Positions 41,375-49,936 are shown, counted from the first letter of the stretch. The stretch is 64,000 nucleotides of DNA from Streptomyces sp. NRRL WC-3605 (GCF_001509795.1 NZ_LLZN01000127.1:62001-126000); one strand, 5' to 3'. A program made the numbers and translations. The notes: generated from the sequence alone by a model not told the origin.

Positions 41375-42922
41375 CTAGTCGCAGTCCTGGCCGCTGTTGA
41401 TGCACTGGACCATCTGGTTCATCAGGTCCTCGTCGAAGAAGTTGATGAAGTCGTTGTGGTCGGTGATCGGCTTGTGCAGCTGGTCCGGGAAGGAGTCGAC
41501 CGCGAAGGCGTTCTGCACCTGCCCGTTCTGGATCTGCGGGGCCTGGATGTCGTACACCAGGCGGACCTGGAGCTGCGGGATGGCCTTGAACCCGTTGGCG
41601 CAGGTGCCGTCCGCCTGCACGAAGGCGACGTGCGTGCGGTGGTTGGCGCTGTCGATGTTCTGCCCGTCCCAGCAGCTCTGGAAGGCGGACGTGCGCACCA
41701 CGCTGCTGCCGTCCGGGCAGATCGGGTACTTGTCCGTGACCTGGCGGTCCTCGAAGCCGGTGCAGCTCCACGCGGTGTTGGCGTTGTTCAGGCCGTTCAC
41801 GAAGGACTTCGCGTCACCGGTGATGATGCGCAGCGCCTTCGGCATCGCGACGACGTCGCTCGTCCGGTTGCCCACGAACTTCAGCTGGGCCTCGTTGGGC
41901 GCGACGATCTTGCCGACGTTGCCGTCCTGACCGCCGCCGGGCTGGCCGGCGTCGATGTCCTGCGACCCGTCCTGGATGCGGATGACCGGCCAGAAGTACG
42001 ACGACTTGTCGCCCTGGTTCTGGCAGGTGGTGTCCGCGTCGGCCAGGTCCTGGTCGCTGGCGAAGGCGTTGTTGCTCTGGTTGCCGACGTAGTCGTGCTG
42101 GTGCTGGGCGCCGTTGCTGACACCGGGCGCCACGATCACGTTGTCCGAGTTGCGGTTCGCGTTCTCGTTGGTGCCGCACCGCGTGGTGAAGCTGCCGGTG
42201 GAGCCGCTGTCACCGTTCGCCGGGAGACCGTTGGGCAGGTTGCGGGAGTTCGGCTGGACGTCCTCGATCTTGATGAAGTCGTCCGCCACGGGGCCGTTGC
42301 CGGCCTGCCCGCCGTTGTTCTGCTGCCCGCCGTCCTGTCCGCCGCCGTTCTGGCCGCCGTCCTGCTGCCCGCCGTCCTGCTGGCCACCGTCCTGCTGGCC
42401 ACCGTCGTTCTGCCCGCCGCCGTCCTGCTGCCCGCCATCGGTCGGCTGCTCCGCCGGGACGCCCTGGCACTGCGCCCACCGGCTCAGATCGCGCGGGGCC
42501 TTGCCGCCACCGCGGTTGATGCTGATGCGGATGCGGTCGAGCGTGGCGACACGCTTGGACTTCAGCGGGCTGAGGATGGCGTTGCCGACGTAGTTCGGGT
42601 CACCCGCCTGCGCCTGCCGCGTCTGCGCGAGCCGGGTGTACGCCGCCGTGATCTGCCGGTCGAGCAGCGCCAGCTCCTTGGCGACGGTCCTGCGCGAGCT
42701 TCTCGGCACCTTCGTCAGCCGCTGGCCGACGTCCGGGCAGTTGATCGTCGCGACACGTGCGGACGTGGACTTGGTCCGGTTCCACCCGGAGTTGTCGTCC
42801 TCGTGCGCCGATGCATAGAAGTTGGCCCAGACAAGCCCGCCCCCACCGAGCGCTAGGGCCGCCGATGCGGCAATGGCCTTGGTGGCCAGTGGCGTACGGC
42901 GTTTTCTTGTGTTGCGTCCCAT
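41375..42922 (-). CDS. DUF1996 domain secreted/membrane protein with Gln-Asp-Gly-rich linker
   Basis: 515 residues from ATG 42922 (AGAGGAG site). A basic start ([14 protein letters not shown]) and a hydrophobic segment (~15-38) act as signal or anchor. A helical region follows (~60-150), then a low-complexity linker of GGQQDGG units (~165-210). The C-terminal ~300 residues form DUF1996: [64 protein letters not shown] and a terminal [16 protein letters not shown]. The domain is common in fungal secreted proteins and its function is unknown. Conserved His and Cys suggest a metal site or disulfides. Confidence 0.88.
   Translation of the reverse strand: MGRNTRKRRTPLATKAIAASAALALGGGGLVWANFYASAHEDDNSGWNRTKSTSARVATINCPDVGQRLTKVPRSSRRTVAKELALLDRQITAAYTRLAQTRQAQAGDPNYVGNAILSPLKSKRVATLDRIRISINRGGGKAPRDLSRWAQCQGVPAEQPTDGGQQDGGGQNDGGQQDGGQQDGGQQDGGQNGGGQDGGQQNNGGQAGNGPVADDFIKIEDVQPNSRNLPNGLPANGDSGSTGSFTTRCGTNENANRNSDNVIVAPGVSNGAQHQHDYVGNQSNNAFASDQDLADADTTCQNQGDKSSYFWPVIRIQDGSQDIDAGQPGGGQDGNVGKIVAPNEAQLKFVGNRTSDVVAMPKALRIITGDAKSFVNGLNNANTAWSCTGFEDRQVTDKYPICPDGSSVVRTSAFQSCWDGQNIDSANHRTHVAFVQADGTCANGFKAIPQLQVRLVYDIQAPQIQNGQVQNAFAVDSFPDQLHKPITDHNDFINFFDEDLMNQMVQCINSGQDCD
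42310..42440 (-). repeat. Imperfect tandem repeat encoding the GGQQDGG linker
   Basis: Units of 12-18 bp built on CTGCTGGCCACCGTC or CTGCCCGCCGTC recur at least six times inside the DUF1996 gene. Copy number is likely to vary between strains. Confidence 0.75.
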
Positions 42923-43118
42923 GGAACTCCTCTGACTTCCTTTTTCGGGGGCATCGAGGCGCCCGACAGGAGTGAAGCGGCGCCCTCTCATACGGAGGGC
43001 GCCCCACGGGTGTTCAGCCGTCCCGGAAATCCTTGAGAGATTCATGTTTACGGCTTGTGGTCAACAGCCCCTGCAACACCGGGAGTTGTTGATCCCGCAC
43101 GACGGGTGAAGGGGCCGG

Positions 43119-44135
43119 TCAGACGGCGCGGCCGCCGCCGGCGGCCGCGAGGGTCTTCGCCTCCACCTCCGGATCCAGGCCCTTCATGGTGCGGTCGGGA
43201 CGCTGGGGCGCGGTGCCGCCGAGGCCCTGGAGCCACCGCCAGGTGTCGGCCACCGTCTCGGCGACGGGACGGCACACGAGCCCGCTCGCCACGGCCCGCG
43301 AGACGTCCGCCGCGTGCAGGGCGTCGTGCAGGTCGCTGCCCGGCGGCACCCACACCGGGAGCTGGGTCCAGGGCTCGATGCCCGCGCCCAGGACGACGTC
43401 CGGATCGACCCAGCGCAGCTCGGCGTCCGGCCCGGCCACCGCCGCACACGCGTCGAGGAGATCGCCCATCGTGCTGTGGCCTTGAGGACTCATCAGGTTG
43501 TACGGCCCGCTCAGCCCGGCCTCCACCGCGCCGAGGATCCACTCCGCGAGGTCCCGGACGTCGACGTACTGGAGCGGCAGGTCCCGCGGACCGGGCGCCA
43601 GGACCGGGCCGCCGCGCGCCATCCGGTTCAGCCACCACGGCAGCCGCCCGACGTTCTCGTGCGGCCCGAGGATCAGCCCCGCCCGCACCAGCAGCGAGCG
43701 GTCGGCCCCGAAGCCCTCGACGGCGGCCAGTTCGCCGCCCCGCTTGTCCCGGGCGTAGTCGGTCTGCCCGGCGCCCGCCTCGGCACCCTCGACCACCGGC
43801 GCGTCCTCGCCGTACCCGGCGGGCGGGGCCCACGCGTACACCGAGCAGCTCGACACGTACACGTACCGTCCGGCGCGGTCCCGCAGCAGCCGCGCCGCGT
43901 CCCGGACCGGGCGCGGTGCCGCCGACCAGGTGTCGACCACCGCGTCCCACGTTCCGTCCCCGGCGAGGGCGGCGAGCCCGTCGGGCGCGGTGCGGTCACC
44001 GTGCAGCGACCGCACCCCGGCCGGGGGGTCGTGCCGCCCCCGGTGGAGGACGGTCACCTCCCAGCCACGCCCGAGCGCCGCCTCCACGACCGCCCGTCCC
44101 GCGAACTCCGTACCACCCAGCACCAGAAGTCTCAT
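43119..44135 (-). CDS. NAD-dependent epimerase/dehydratase family protein (extended SDR)
   Basis: 338 residues. N-terminal Rossmann motif LVLGGTEFAGRAVVEAALGRGW (a GGTEFxG variant of GGxGFxG), DRTAPDGLAAL, VYVSSCSVYAW with the catalytic Ser, and Tyr-Lys in DYARDKRGGE. This variant is typical of isoflavone-reductase-like or chloroplast RNA-binding (CSP41-like) SDRs in actinomycetes, often annotated as reductases. The substrate is unknown. It stands alone between DUF1996 and glnRII. Confidence 0.88.
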   Translation of the reverse strand: MRLLVLGGTEFAGRAVVEAALGRGWEVTVLHRGRHDPPAGVRSLHGDRTAPDGLAALAGDGTWDAVVDTWSAAPRPVRDAARLLRDRAGRYVYVSSCSVYAWAPPAGYGEDAPVVEGAEAGAGQTDYARDKRGGELAAVEGFGADRSLLVRAGLILGPHENVGRLPWWLNRMARGGPVLAPGPRDLPLQYVDVRDLAEWILGAVEAGLSGPYNLMSPQGHSTMGDLLDACAAVAGPDAELRWVDPDVVLGAGIEPWTQLPVWVPPGSDLHDALHAADVSRAVASGLVCRPVAETVADTWRWLQGLGGTAPQRPDRTMKGLDPEVEAKTLAAAGGGRAV

Positions 44136-44207
44136 ACCGCCGACTCTGCACGCCGGGGGTCCGGGACGGAACGGCGTTCTGCCGACGGCAGAGGACGCGG
44201 CGGGCGG

Positions 44208-44759
44208 TCAGCGCCCGGCCGGCGGGGCGTACTTGTAGCCGACGCGGCGGATCGTGCGGATGGTGTCCCGGTGCTCGGCGCCCAGCTTCCGGCGCAGCCG
44301 GGCGATGTGCACGTCGACGGTCCGGCCGTCGCCGACATGCCCGTACCCCCACACCGTGGTGACCAGCTGGTCGCGGGTGTGCACCCGGTGCGGGTGCGCC
44401 ACCAGATGGGCGAGCAGCTCGAACTCCAAGTACGTCAGGTCGAGTTCCCGGCCGTCGACGGCGGCGGTGCGCCGTACCGGGTCGATGGCGACCAGCGGGT
44501 CGCCGGCGGGCTCAGCGGCCGGCCCGAGCGCCGGCTGCCGGTCGGCCGGGACGAGCACCAGGTAGCCGACCATCGGCGGCTGCCCCGGCAGGGCGGGCAG
44601 GGAGTGCTGGGGGGCGGGCAGCCAGGTGGCGCCCGGCGGCAGGAGGGCCGCGACGTCGATCACCTCGTCCCGGTCGACGGCACGCAGATGCTGCCGGACA
44701 CCGGTCGACGAGGGGGAGGCGAGCGTGGGGGCGGAGGACAGGGAACGGGTGGTCGCCAT
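44208..44759 (-). CDS. glnRII: OmpR-type winged-helix regulator, GlnRII-like
   Basis: 183 residues. There is no receiver domain: residues 1-~85 are variable and Pro-rich. Residues ~90-178 form a Trans_reg_C winged helix (LDLTYLEFELLAHLVAHPHRVHTRDQL, VWGYGHVGDGRTVDVHIARLRRKLG, IRTIRRVGYKY). Position next to glnII and the domain match the S. coelicolor GlnRII gene, whose product is reported to bind the same nitrogen promoters as GlnR. Phosphorylation control would be absent. The ribosome site is weak, and a candidate leader peptide lies 80 bp upstream. Confidence 0.75.
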   Translation of the reverse strand: MATTRSLSSAPTLASPSSTGVRQHLRAVDRDEVIDVAALLPPGATWLPAPQHSLPALPGQPPMVGYLVLVPADRQPALGPAAEPAGDPLVAIDPVRRTAAVDGRELDLTYLEFELLAHLVAHPHRVHTRDQLVTTVWGYGHVGDGRTVDVHIARLRRKLGAEHRDTIRTIRRVGYKYAPPAGR

Positions 44760-44839
44760 GGGAGGTCAGCTCTTTCGCGCGAGAGGTCCGTGGGAAGACG
44801 TACGTCGTGTCGCGCTGGCCGAAGGCCGGGGGAACGGCT

Positions 44840-44962
44840 CTACCGGGCCCGCGCGGTCAGCGCGCGGCAACACACCCGGTCGAAGTCGTGATGCTGACGG
44901 GAAGGCCAGAACGGCTCGAGGTCGAGACGACCTGTCGCGGAGTGGTTCTGGAAGCCGGCCAT
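44840..44962 (-). CDS. Candidate 40-residue leader peptide upstream of glnRII
   Basis: Opens at ATG 44962 (MAGFQNHSATGRLDLE) and ends DRVCCRALTARAR. The segment SRQHHDFDRVCCRA follows the R-x-H-x-D-x-x-R-V pattern of the short 'putative leader peptides' of actinomycetes that precede sulfur- or cysteine-related operons, here with a Cys-Cys pair in place of the usual Ser/Ala/Cys. The stop is 80 bp before glnRII on the same strand, with small inverted repeats between them. The ribosome site is poor; it may be leaderless. It could regulate glnRII by stalling. Existence and role are inferred. Confidence 0.45.
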   Translation of the reverse strand: MAGFQNHSATGRLDLEPFWPSRQHHDFDRVCCRALTARAR

Positions 44963-45051
44963 GGAGCCATTGAACCAGACGCCCGACCCCGAGGGGAGCC
45001 TTCGTCCGGTTGGTGGACCGCGGGCGCGGGAGCGGACGTCCGGGCACGCGA
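44963..45051. other. Gap between glnII terminator and leader peptide
   Basis: Should hold the promoter for the leader peptide/glnRII transcript. A TTCAAT hexamer on the minus strand lies 6 bp before the leader ATG and may be a -10 element; no GlnR-box pattern was found here. Confidence 0.35.
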
Positions 45052-45086
45052 GAGGGGCGCCCACCGGTGACGGCGGACGCCCCTTC
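45052..45086 (-). terminator. Hairpin terminator after glnII
   Basis: GAGGGGCG (from 45052) pairs with CGCCCCTTC (to 45086) with further interrupted pairing inside, about 22 bp beyond the glnII stop. Confidence 0.6.
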
Positions 45087-45107
45087 GCACAGCCGGGCGG
45101 CGGCGGA

Positions 45108-46136
45108 TCAGACCTGGCCGGCCTTCTCCAGCGCGGAGCAGCAGGTGTCGACCAGCAGACGGGTCACCGTGTAGGGGTCGACGTTGGCGTTCGGGCGGCG
45201 GTCCTCGATGTAGCCCTTGCCGTCCTTCTCGACCTGCCACGGGATACGGACCGAGGCGCCGCGGTTGGAGACACCGTAGGAGTACTCGTTCCACGGGGCG
45301 GTCTCGTGCAGACCGGTGAGGCGGTCGTCGATGCCGGCGCCGTAGTTCTTGACGTGGTCGAGCGGCTTAGAGCCCTCGCCGAGGGACTCGCAGGCGGTGA
45401 TGATGGCGTCGTAGCCCTCACGCATGGCCTTGGTGGAGAAGTTGGTGTGCGCGCCGGCGCCGTTCCAGTCGCCCTTCACCGGCTTGGGGTCCAGGGTCGC
45501 GGCGACACCGAAGTCCTCGGCCGTGCGGTACAGCAGCCAGCGGGCCACCCACAGCTGGTCGGAGACCTCCAGCGGGGACAGCGGACCGACCTGGAACTCC
45601 CACTGGCCGGGCATGACCTCTGCGTTGATGCCGGAGATGCCCAGGCCCGCCTCGAGGCAGTTGTCGAGGTGGGCCTCGACGACGTCACGGCCGAAGATCT
45701 CGTCGGCGCCGACACCGCAGTAGTAGCCGCCCTGGGGGGCCGGGAAGCCGCCCTTGGGGAAGCCGAGCGGGTAGCCGTCCTTGAAGAACGTGTACTCCTG
45801 CTCGATGCCGAAGATGGGCTCCTGCGCGGCGAACTTCTCCGCGACCTCGGCGAGCGCGGCACGGGTGTTGGACTCGTGCGGCGTCATGTCGATGTTCAGG
45901 ACCTCGCACAGCACGAGGACGTCGTCGCCGCCCCGGATCGGGTCGGGACAGGTGAAGACCGGCTTCAGCACGCGGTCCGAGGCGTGCCCCTCGGCCTGGT
46001 TGGTGGAGGACCCGTCGAAGCCCCAGATCGGCAGCTCGGCACCCTTGGCGTCGTCCGCCAGGATCTTCGTCTTGGAACGGAGCTTGGCCGTCGGCTCGGT
46101 GCCGTCGATCCAGATGTACTCAGCCTTGAAGGTCAC
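45108..46136 (-). CDS. glnII: Glutamine synthetase type II (GSII)
   Basis: 342 residues from GTG 46136, behind GAAGGAAG. Eukaryotic-type octa/decameric GS, heat-labile and not adenylylated; it forms glutamine from glutamate, ammonia and ATP in the cytosol. Hallmarks: VTFKAEYIWIDGTEP, WGFDGSSTNQAEG, PIFGIEQEYTFF, GPQxEF-type MPGQWEFQVGP, the ATP loop DWNGAGAHTNFST, NRGASVRIP and the C-terminal EDRRPNANVDPY. A full GlnR box lies ~105 bp upstream. It supplements GlnA under nitrogen limitation. Confidence 0.97.
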   Translation of the reverse strand: MTFKAEYIWIDGTEPTAKLRSKTKILADDAKGAELPIWGFDGSSTNQAEGHASDRVLKPVFTCPDPIRGGDDVLVLCEVLNIDMTPHESNTRAALAEVAEKFAAQEPIFGIEQEYTFFKDGYPLGFPKGGFPAPQGGYYCGVGADEIFGRDVVEAHLDNCLEAGLGISGINAEVMPGQWEFQVGPLSPLEVSDQLWVARWLLYRTAEDFGVAATLDPKPVKGDWNGAGAHTNFSTKAMREGYDAIITACESLGEGSKPLDHVKNYGAGIDDRLTGLHETAPWNEYSYGVSNRGASVRIPWQVEKDGKGYIEDRRPNANVDPYTVTRLLVDTCCSALEKAGQV

Positions 46137-46239
46137 GGGCCACTTCCTTCGGGGTGGGTCAGGGCGCGTACCGCGGGTGCTGCGGCGCTGCGGCACTGGG
46201 GCGCCGCTCTCTCGATGTCCGGGAGCTTGTCAACAGGCG

Positions 46240-46277
46240 ATTTCCCGGCCATTGCCCATGTGTGAACCCCGTGTTAC
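46240..46277 (-). promoter_or_regulatory. GlnR box of glnII
   Basis: Read on the minus strand, four 5-bp half-sites separated by exactly 6 bp: GTAAC, TTCAC, GCAAT, GAAAT. This fits the a-b-a-b pattern gTnAc/GaAAc of Streptomyces GlnR (and GlnRII) boxes; the second site is weakest. A TTGACA hexamer lies 6 bp downstream (46228-46233) and could be the -35 element. Confidence 0.8.
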
Positions 46278-46334
46278 CGGGTGCCCGTGTGGCCCGATTC
46301 ACGCGGTGAGCGGCCGCGCGAAGCACACCGGGCG

Positions 46335-46424
46335 GGGTCCGGCGCCGGGGGAGGGGCGCCGGACCCGCACTCGTATGCGATGCCGCGGGGCCCCGCCGCT
46401 CGTGGCCGCGAGCGGCGGGGCCCC
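46335..46424 (-). terminator. Two consecutive hairpins after the RlpA-like gene
   Basis: On leaving the gene at 46459, a perfect 16-bp stem (46387-46402 with 46409-46424, 6-nt loop) is met first, then a 12-bp stem (46335-46346 with 46355-46366). This tandem terminator insulates the glnII promoter from read-through. Confidence 0.85.
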
Positions 46425-46458
46425 TGACGCGTACGGCGTCGTGGTGGTCGCCCGGTCG

Positions 46459-47202
46459 TCACCCCACCTTCTCGATCACGGCCCGGCGGATGAGGAACTT
46501 GCCGGGCTCACGGACCTGCTCGAAGGCCGCGTTGTTCAGCAGCACACAGCTGCCGGAGACCGAGGTGACCTCCACCGTCGTGGACTTGTTGTTGTCCAGG
46601 TTGGTGACCTTCAGCTTGGTGCCCGCCGGGAACTGGCTGCTGGACGCGGCGGGTGCCCCGCCCTCGCCGGACAGGGTGACGGTCGAGCCGTTGCAGACCT
46701 GCTGGCCCGCCGCGGCACCGCCACCGGCGTTCCCGTTCCCCGCGTTCTGGCCGCCGCCCCCGCCGGCGTTCTGACCGGAGCCCGCGTTCCCGGCCGCTTG
46801 GCCCTCGTTCCCGGCCGCCTGGCCCCCGTTTCCGGCCGCGCCGCCCGCCGGAGCGCTGGGCTGTGCCGCCTGGGAGCCCTGAGCCGACTCCCCGACGGCG
46901 CACCCGGACGCCTCCTGCTGGACCTTGATCTGCTTGATGACGGCCTCGCGGTTGGCGATGCGGGCCTCCGACTGCGCGTCCGGGGCGGCCCGCTGCCCGT
47001 CGATGAACCGCTGGTTGTTGCCGAGCGCCGTGGCGAGGCCCTGGCACACCGTCGAGTCCGCGGCGGACTTGACGGTCGCCGTGGGCGTCTGGGAGGCGTT
47101 CGAGGTGCTCGCCATGACGAAGGCACCGCCGCCCGCCACCGTCGCCGCACTCACCAGCAGGGCGAGCTTCTTCTTCGTGCTGACAGTTCTCCTGCGCGAC
47201 AT
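46459..47202 (-). CDS. Secreted protein with RlpA-like double-psi beta-barrel C-terminus
   Basis: 247 residues; ATG 47202 follows AGGAGTCG. A basic start (SRRRTVSTKKK) and hydrophobic segment (~12-35) form a signal peptide. A helical part (~45-100, VCQGLATALGNNQRFIDGQRA) is followed by an Asn/Gly/Ala/Gln-rich linker (~105-165). The C-terminal ~75 residues (FPAGTKLKVTNLDNNKSTTVEVTSVSG) fit the RlpA/expansin-like barrel. The catalytic Asp motif of lytic RlpA is not evident (VSGSCVLLNNAAFEQV instead), so peptidoglycan binding rather than cleavage is more likely. An inverted repeat lies upstream at 47259. Confidence 0.75.
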   Translation of the reverse strand: MSRRRTVSTKKKLALLVSAATVAGGGAFVMASTSNASQTPTATVKSAADSTVCQGLATALGNNQRFIDGQRAAPDAQSEARIANREAVIKQIKVQQEASGCAVGESAQGSQAAQPSAPAGGAAGNGGQAAGNEGQAAGNAGSGQNAGGGGGQNAGNGNAGGGAAAGQQVCNGSTVTLSGEGGAPAASSSQFPAGTKLKVTNLDNNKSTTVEVTSVSGSCVLLNNAAFEQVREPGKFLIRRAVIEKVG

Positions 47203-47258
47203 CCGCGACTCCTGGGGGGTAGGGGAGCGTACGCCGCTATGTACGAGATGCCGAACGC

Positions 47259-47294
47259 CGTTACTCAGCGGTCACCGGAGGAGTCCGAGTAACG
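47259..47294. promoter_or_regulatory. Inverted repeat upstream of the RlpA-like gene
   Basis: CGTTACTC (47259-47266) and GAGTAACG (47287-47294) are perfectly complementary, 20 bp apart, 57 bp before the start codon. TTACTC/GAGTAA halves resemble those of the Streptomyces regulator BldD (TNAC-N-C...G-N-GTNA), but the spacing is not the contiguous BldD form. Confidence 0.45.
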
Positions 47295-47332
47295 TAGGTC
47301 ACACCCAAGGGAGTTGGGCGTCCGGCGAGGGG

Positions 47333-47698
47333 TCAGCCCTCGCGGGTCAGCGCGTCCCGCACGGCCTCCTCGGACCGCCCGACCACGGCCGTGCCGTCCT
47401 GCGCGGTGATGATGGGGCGCTGGATCAGCCGGGGATGTCCGGCGAGGGCCGTGACCCACCGGTCCCGGGCGTCCGAGTCCCGCGGCCAGTCCTTGAGCCC
47501 GAGCTCCTCGGCGTCGGCCTCCTGGGTACGGGTGATGTCCCAGGGCTCCAGTCCGAGCCGGTCCAGGACGTCCCGGATCTCGTCCTCGGTCGGGACGTCC
47601 TCCAGGTAGCGGCGGACCGTGTAGTCGGCGCCCTCGGCGTCCAGCAGGGTCAGCGCGCTGCGGCACTTGGAACAGGCCGGGTTGATCCAGATCTCCAT
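47333..47698 (-). CDS. ArsC/Spx family thioredoxin-fold protein
   Basis: 121 residues from ATG 47698. Starts MEIWINPACSKCRSALTLLD with Cys9 and Cys12 (CXXC), followed by DYTVRRYLEDVPTEDEI and a conserved LIQRPIITAQDGTAVVGR, the Arg/Pro loop that binds arsenate in ArsC. It therefore looks like a glutaredoxin-dependent arsenate reductase relative (YfgD group), but there are no other ars genes nearby and a general thiol role is possible. Weak ribosome site. Confidence 0.88.
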   Translation of the reverse strand: MEIWINPACSKCRSALTLLDAEGADYTVRRYLEDVPTEDEIRDVLDRLGLEPWDITRTQEADAEELGLKDWPRDSDARDRWVTALAGHPRLIQRPIITAQDGTAVVGRSEEAVRDALTREG

Positions 47699-47920
47699 GC
47701 CGCACAGGGTATCCCCACACCCCCTCTGTTCGATTTCTTGGTCCAGGTGTGCAGATCGCTCGCCAGACGGCTGACGGATCGACAACTTCCGCTCTGACCA
47801 GGCTATTTCCTGGACGTCTGGAACCCCCGCCTGTCAGTGGCGGGCAGTAGACTGGAGTCAGTGTTCGAGAGCGTCACCGGACCCGTCCCGGAGGCGCTCG
47901 TCCGCGACAGGAGGATGCCT

Positions 47921-48247
47921 GTGCCCGCTGCCGCACTGAAGCCGAAGCCCGCCCGCAAACCGACGCGCACCCAGTCCACCGCCCAGCACCCCGTGCTGCT
48001 CGACCTGCCGTACGCGCCCGTGCCGAAGCGGGCGCTGCCGCCGGGCCGGCCCCGCGAGTGGTACATCACGCACAACCGCCGTCTCAAGGCCATGCGCCTC
48101 GCGATAGCGCTCCTCGACTCGGGCGTCTACCTGCCCGACCAGGCCCGCAACGAGCGGATCCGCAGCGCCGCGGAGACGATCGGCGTGCACCCGCCGTCCG
48201 AGACGACCTGCCACATGGTCCGGGCGCTGATGAGGTACGCCCGGTAG
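47921..48247 (+). CDS. Conserved small protein of unknown function
   Basis: 108 residues from GTG 47921, 6 bp after AGGAGG. Another GTG at 47861 sits 7 bp after a TAGACT hexamer and could give a leaderless longer form of 128 residues. The N-terminal Pro/Lys-rich part is followed by a conserved core (HPVLLDLPYAPVPKRALPPGRPREWYITHNRRLKA) and a helical C-terminus. No domain recognised. It looks DNA- or RNA-binding because it is rich in Arg and Lys, but this is only composition. Confidence 0.8.
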   Translation: MPAAALKPKPARKPTRTQSTAQHPVLLDLPYAPVPKRALPPGRPREWYITHNRRLKAMRLAIALLDSGVYLPDQARNERIRSAAETIGVHPPSETTCHMVRALMRYAR

Positions 48248-48508
48248 GCGGTGTCCGCCGGGTGCTTCCGCCGACGGGAGCACCCGGCGTACGTCACCCG
48301 TTCGCCGTATCCGGCATGCGTACGCCCCCCGGCCCGCCTTCACTGCCAGACAGGGGACACGACCGCGTTCGGCACCGAGGGCGGCACCGGGAGGCGCGAT
48401 GGACAAGGACGGCACACGGCGGCTGACCGGCCCGGGCGCATCCCGCACGAGGGTGGCCGCGCGGCCCTCACCGCCCCGGACCGCTCCCCTCGGCAGCCGG
48501 AGCCCCGC
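48248..48508. other. 261-bp gap before the DUF2252 gene
   Basis: The DUF2252 frame is open upstream from 48251 but with atypical composition and no ribosome site. No promoter motif, repeat or RNA was recognised. Confidence 0.4.
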
Positions 48509-49858
48509 ATGACCGCCGCCGGCAGCCCCGCCGAGCGTGCCGAGCGGGGGCGGGCCGCCCGGCAGCACGTACGCCGCTCCGGCCACGCCGGCTGGGCCCC
48601 GCCCTTCGGCCGGCCCGACCCGGTCGCCGTACTGGAGCGCCAGGGGCGGGACCGGCTGGCCGAGCTGCTGCCCGTCCGGTACGGGCGGATGGCGTCCTCG
48701 CCCTTCGCCTTCCTGCGCGGCGCCGCCGCCGTGATGGCCGCCGACCTCGCCGCGCTCCCGCACACCGGCCTGACCGTGCAGCTGTGCGGCGACGCCCATC
48801 TGCTCAACTTCGGCCTGTACGCCTCACCGGAAGGCTCCCTGCTCTTCGACATCGACGACTTCGACGAGACGTTCCCCGGCCCGTTCGAATGGGATGTCAA
48901 ACGGCTCGCCGCCTCGATCGTGGTGGCCGCCCGCGAGAACGGCCACCCGGACGCCAAGGCCGGGCGCGCGGCCCACGAGGCCGTCACCGCGTACCGCACC
49001 GCCATGCGTCGGCTCGCCCCGCTCGGCGAACTCGACGTCTGGTTCACGCGCATCGGCACCGACCAGCTGCTGCCGCTGGCCCGCTCCGCGCGCGACCGGC
49101 GCCGCGTCGAGGCCACCCTCGGCCGGGCCCGCCGGCGCACCAGCCTGCGGGCCTACGGCAAGCTGACCGAGCTCGTGGACGGCCGCCGGCGCATCATCCA
49201 CGACCCGCCCCTCCTGGAACCCGCCGGCGTCTCCGACATGGCCTCCCTGCGCAAGGTCTTCAGCGACTACCGCTCGACCCTCTCCGAGGAACGCCGGCTG
49301 CTCCTGGACCGCTACCGGTTCGTCGACGCGGCCCGCGAGGTCGTCGGCGTCGGCAGCGTCGGCCTGCGCTGCTTCATCGTGCTGCTCACCGGGCGGGACG
49401 CCGACGACCCGCTCTTCCTCCAGATCAAGGAGGCCCGGCAGTCGGTCCTGGAGGAGCACCTTCCGAACGGGCCGTACACCCACCCGGGGCACCGGGTCGT
49501 CGCCGGGCAGCGCCTGCTGCAGGCCGCGAGCGACATCTTCCTCGGCTGGATGTCGGGGCCGCAGGGCCGCGCCTTCTACTGGCGCCGACTGCGGGACATG
49601 AAGGGCGGCGCGGACGTCGCCGGGATGAGCCCGGGGGACCTGCTGGCCTACGCCCGGCTGTGCGGCACCGCCCTCGCACGCGCCCACGCCCGCTCCGGCG
49701 ACCGCATCGCCATCGCCGCCTACCTCGGCGCCTCCGACACCTTCGACCGCGCGGTGACCGACTTCGCCTTCGGCTACGCCGACCAGACGGTCACCGACCA
49801 CACGACGCTGGGCGCCGCGATCGCGGCGGGAGTGGTCGCGGCGGCGCCGGGCGTGTGA
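48509..49858 (+). CDS. DUF2252 family protein (kinase-like fold)
   Basis: 449 residues from ATG 48509 (GGAG 7 bp upstream). The family core is clear: PVRYGRMASSPFAFLRGAA, CGDAHLLNFGLYASPEGSLLFDIDDFDET, FEWDVKRLAASIVVAAREN, FLQIKEARQSVLEEHL, HRVVAGQRLLQAASDIFLGW and LRDMKGGADVAGM. DUF2252 resembles aminoglycoside-phosphotransferase/HipA-like kinases, with GDxHLxN and DxDDxD as likely catalytic and metal sites. Substrate unknown. Monocistronic. Confidence 0.9.
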   Translation: MTAAGSPAERAERGRAARQHVRRSGHAGWAPPFGRPDPVAVLERQGRDRLAELLPVRYGRMASSPFAFLRGAAAVMAADLAALPHTGLTVQLCGDAHLLNFGLYASPEGSLLFDIDDFDETFPGPFEWDVKRLAASIVVAARENGHPDAKAGRAAHEAVTAYRTAMRRLAPLGELDVWFTRIGTDQLLPLARSARDRRRVEATLGRARRRTSLRAYGKLTELVDGRRRIIHDPPLLEPAGVSDMASLRKVFSDYRSTLSEERRLLLDRYRFVDAAREVVGVGSVGLRCFIVLLTGRDADDPLFLQIKEARQSVLEEHLPNGPYTHPGHRVVAGQRLLQAASDIFLGWMSGPQGRAFYWRRLRDMKGGADVAGMSPGDLLAYARLCGTALARAHARSGDRIAIAAYLGASDTFDRAVTDFAFGYADQTVTDHTTLGAAIAAGVVAAAPGV

Positions 49859-49936
49859 CGCCGGACCGGGCCTCAGCACCCGGTCACCCGCGCCTCCGGG
49901 CCGGTGGCCGCCGTACGACGCGGGGCCGGGGCCGCC

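Noticed and set aside
42310..42440. CRISPR-like or regulatory repeat
   Set aside because: The repeats are in frame inside the DUF1996 gene and encode a Gly/Gln/Asp linker.
46278..47330. A c-di-AMP (ydaO-type) riboswitch before the RlpA-like gene
   Set aside because: Wall-remodelling genes in Streptomyces often have one, but I could not find its conserved blocks in the upstream sequence.
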